Origin: PoT sp049331405
GTDB lineage: Bacteria; Planctomycetota; Planctomycetia; Isosphaerales; Isosphaeraceae
Direction of reading: 5' to 3'
DNA length: 64,000 nt
Assembly (NCBI RefSeq): GCF_049331405.1
Contig: NZ_CP186274.1
Location: 6,882,001-6,946,000 of the forward strand
The notes beneath the pieces were generated by a model. It ran no database searches and was not told the origin of the DNA. It saw only the letters and a program-made list of their open reading frames with translations. Below, piece by piece: positions 62,586 through 64,000 of the stretch (within the stretch, counting starts at the first letter, position 1; the number at the start of each line of letters is the position of its first letter). The position numbers were made by a program, and so were the translations under genes.

Positions 62586-63962
62586 GTGACCGGTGATCGC
62601 GCCCTCGAGACGTTGAGAGAGGCCATTCGGCTTTCGCCGGACAACGTGCCGCTTCGCCGACACCTCGCCGAGAGCCTGCTGGCCCAGGGCCGGCCGGAAC
62701 TCGCCGAGACGGAGTTCCGCGAGGCGTTGACGCTCGCCCCCGACAATGCCCTGCTCAAGGTCGGCCTGGCCAACAGCTTCATCCAGCAAGGCAAGAAATC
62801 GCTGGCGGTCGTGATCCTCGAGGATGTCGCGAAGCGACCCGACGCTCCCGCCCAGGCTTTCATCCTGTTCGCGAAGGTCCTCTCGCACGCCGGCGAGATC
62901 GAAGAAGCCGTGCGGCAGTACCGCAAGGGGGTCGAGGCCAACCCCGAGGTTGCCGACCGCGAGTTCGCGGAGCGACTCGGGATCCGCGTCGAGCCTGAGA
63001 TGGACGAGGATTCTGATTCCTACGAGGAGGATTTCGACGAGGTCGTCGAGGGCAAGCTTCGCGCCTCCTGGGGAGGGCCGGCCTCCGACCATGTCGGCGA
63101 GATCGAGCGCTCGAACTTGAAGTTCGAGGACGTCGGCGGGATGGAATCGGTCAAGGATGAGATCCGGATGAAGATCATTCATCCGATCAACCATCCCGAG
63201 ATCTACAAGGCCTACGGCAAGTCGACGGGCGGGGGCATCCTGCTCTACGGGCCTCCGGGCTGTGGCAAGACCCACCTGGCGAAGGCGACGGCCGGCGAGA
63301 TCCAGGCCGGGTTCCTGGCCGTCGGCATCAACGACGTGCTGGAGATGTGGATCGGGAACAGCGAGAAGAATCTGCACGCCCTCTTCGAGCAGGCCCGCGA
63401 CAACGCCCCGTGCGTCCTCTTCTTCGACGAGGTCGATGCCCTGGCGGCGAGCCGGTCCGACATGAAGGGGAGCGGCGGACGCCAACTCATCAACCAGTTC
63501 CTGTCCGAGCTCGATGGCATCGGCCCGAAGAACGATGGCGTCCTGATCCTCGCCGCGACCAACGCCCCCTGGCACCTCGACCCGGCCTTCCGGCGCCCCG
63601 GGCGTTTCGACCGGATCCTCTTCGTGCCGCCGCCGGATGCCCCCGCGCGTGCCGCGATCTTGCGGGTCCTCTGCAAGGGGAAGCCGGTCCAGGACATCGA
63701 CTACGAGCACGTCGCCAAGAAGACCGACTCCCTCTCGGGCGCCGACCTCAAGGCGGTCGTCGACCTGGCCGTCGAGGCCAAGCTTCGCGAGGCTATGAAG
63801 TCCGGGGGCCTGCGCCCCTTGACGACCAAAGACCTGCTCACTGCCGCCTCGGGCGTGAAGCCCTCGACGCGCGAGTGGTTCTCCACCGCCAGGAACTACG
63901 CGCTCTACTCCAATCAGGGCGGCATCTACGACGACATCCTCAAGCACCTCAAACTCGGATGA
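62586..63962 (+). CDS. TPR-AAA+ ATPase (Cdc48/FtsH-type module)
   Basis: The 458-residue protein starts with about four TPR-like helical pairs (RETLREAIRLSPDN-type units to residue 125, for example RPELAETEFREALTLAPDNALLKVGLA), then an acidic linker (MDEDSDSYEEDFDEVVEG), then one AAA domain: DVGGMESVKDEI, Walker A GPPGCGKT, Walker B VLFFDEVDAL, and FRRPGRFDR with the arginine fingers. It should unfold or remodel proteins, with TPRs as substrate or partner binders. I prefer GTG at 62586, since AGGAG at 62576-62580 would overlap the GTG at 62580. The next gene overlaps its stop by 4 bases. Confidence 0.9.
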   Translation: MTGDRALETLREAIRLSPDNVPLRRHLAESLLAQGRPELAETEFREALTLAPDNALLKVGLANSFIQQGKKSLAVVILEDVAKRPDAPAQAFILFAKVLSHAGEIEEAVRQYRKGVEANPEVADREFAERLGIRVEPEMDEDSDSYEEDFDEVVEGKLRASWGGPASDHVGEIERSNLKFEDVGGMESVKDEIRMKIIHPINHPEIYKAYGKSTGGGILLYGPPGCGKTHLAKATAGEIQAGFLAVGINDVLEMWIGNSEKNLHALFEQARDNAPCVLFFDEVDALAASRSDMKGSGGRQLINQFLSELDGIGPKNDGVLILAATNAPWHLDPAFRRPGRFDRILFVPPPDAPARAAILRVLCKGKPVQDIDYEHVAKKTDSLSGADLKAVVDLAVEAKLREAMKSGGLRPLTTKDLLTAASGVKPSTREWFSTARNYALYSNQGGIYDDILKHLKLG

Positions 63963-64000
63963 CAAACGCCCTTCAGCGTGGCCTGATCCTCCTCGAGCAG
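63959..64000 (+). CDS. Start of a gene overlapping the AAA+ gene (partial)
   Basis: An ATG at 63959 overlaps the AAA+ gene stop (ATGA) and reads MTNALQRGLILLEQ to the window edge. The overlap points to translational coupling. The first residues fit the start of a TPR-type helix, so a TPR partner protein is a guess; too little is visible to name it. Confidence 0.5.
   Translation, partial: MTNALQRGLILLEQ

Overview
The window looks like a chromosomal segment of a GC-rich planctomycete, most likely of the Isosphaeraceae type. This is inferred from gene content: a DUF1559 pseudopilin-like protein, paired PSCyt1/DUF1549/DUF1553 and DUF1501 genes, a giant surface protein with the LEPR-XLL-type N-terminal motif, an ECF sigma factor beside a TPR-containing Ser/Thr kinase, a Lys/Ala-rich histone H1-like protein, and AAA+/TPR proteins. 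No rRNA, convincing tRNA, CRISPR array or prophage was seen.

Layout. 1-3640 is an AT-richer, gene-poor accessory stretch with one intact but probably inactive IS701-like transposase. 3643-24605 holds a same-strand block: a zinc-ribbon/kinase/TPR protein, an ECF sigma factor, and a 5,670-residue multidomain RHS/YD-repeat protein that fills 17 kb and ends at a strong hairpin. 24699-29669 carries an Ada/AlkA repair fusion, a pseudopilin-like DUF1559 protein, an exported HAD phosphatase and a small secreted-type protein. 29683-33327 is a three-gene signalling cassette on the minus strand (receiver-kinase hybrid, PAS kinase, single-domain receiver). 33760-45907 is mostly housekeeping: NadA, a membrane EEP-fold protein with a zinc finger, GlgB, an AraC regulator with an RclC-like membrane protein, MutS2 without its Smr domain, a HEAT-repeat lipoprotein, a Tat-exported glycosylasparaginase and the histone-like protein. 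46685-53168 contains a divergent locus: ECF sigma plus membrane FecR/DNRLRE protein on one strand, PSCyt1/DUF1549/DUF1553 plus DUF1501 on the other. 53381-59721 has a hypothetical gene, an Hsp20, an apparent operon (pyruvoyl arginine decarboxylase, deoxyhypusine synthase-like protein, Sua5) and convergent ruvAB. 59722-64000 has a receiver/RsbW-like fusion, a 40-residue membrane protein too short for normal gene calling, and a TPR-AAA+ ATPase overlapping the next gene, which runs off the end.

How genes work together (inference). The kinase, sigma factor and giant protein sit in one direction with short gaps and may form a regulatory unit controlling a cell-surface protein. The second sigma factor is translationally coupled (4-bp overlap) to a transmembrane FecR-type protein whose outside part is a DNRLRE domain, so it probably responds to an envelope signal and may drive the divergent cytochrome-like/DUF1501 pair. 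The decarboxylase and the deoxyhypusine synthase homologue suggest a polyamine-linked route whose product is not evident here.

The most unusual structure is in the giant protein. A single IgGFc-binding-type domain is split by about 1,400 residues of PPC-like repeats. The array begins with half a repeat, ends with the complementary half, and shows a higher-order period of seven repeats.
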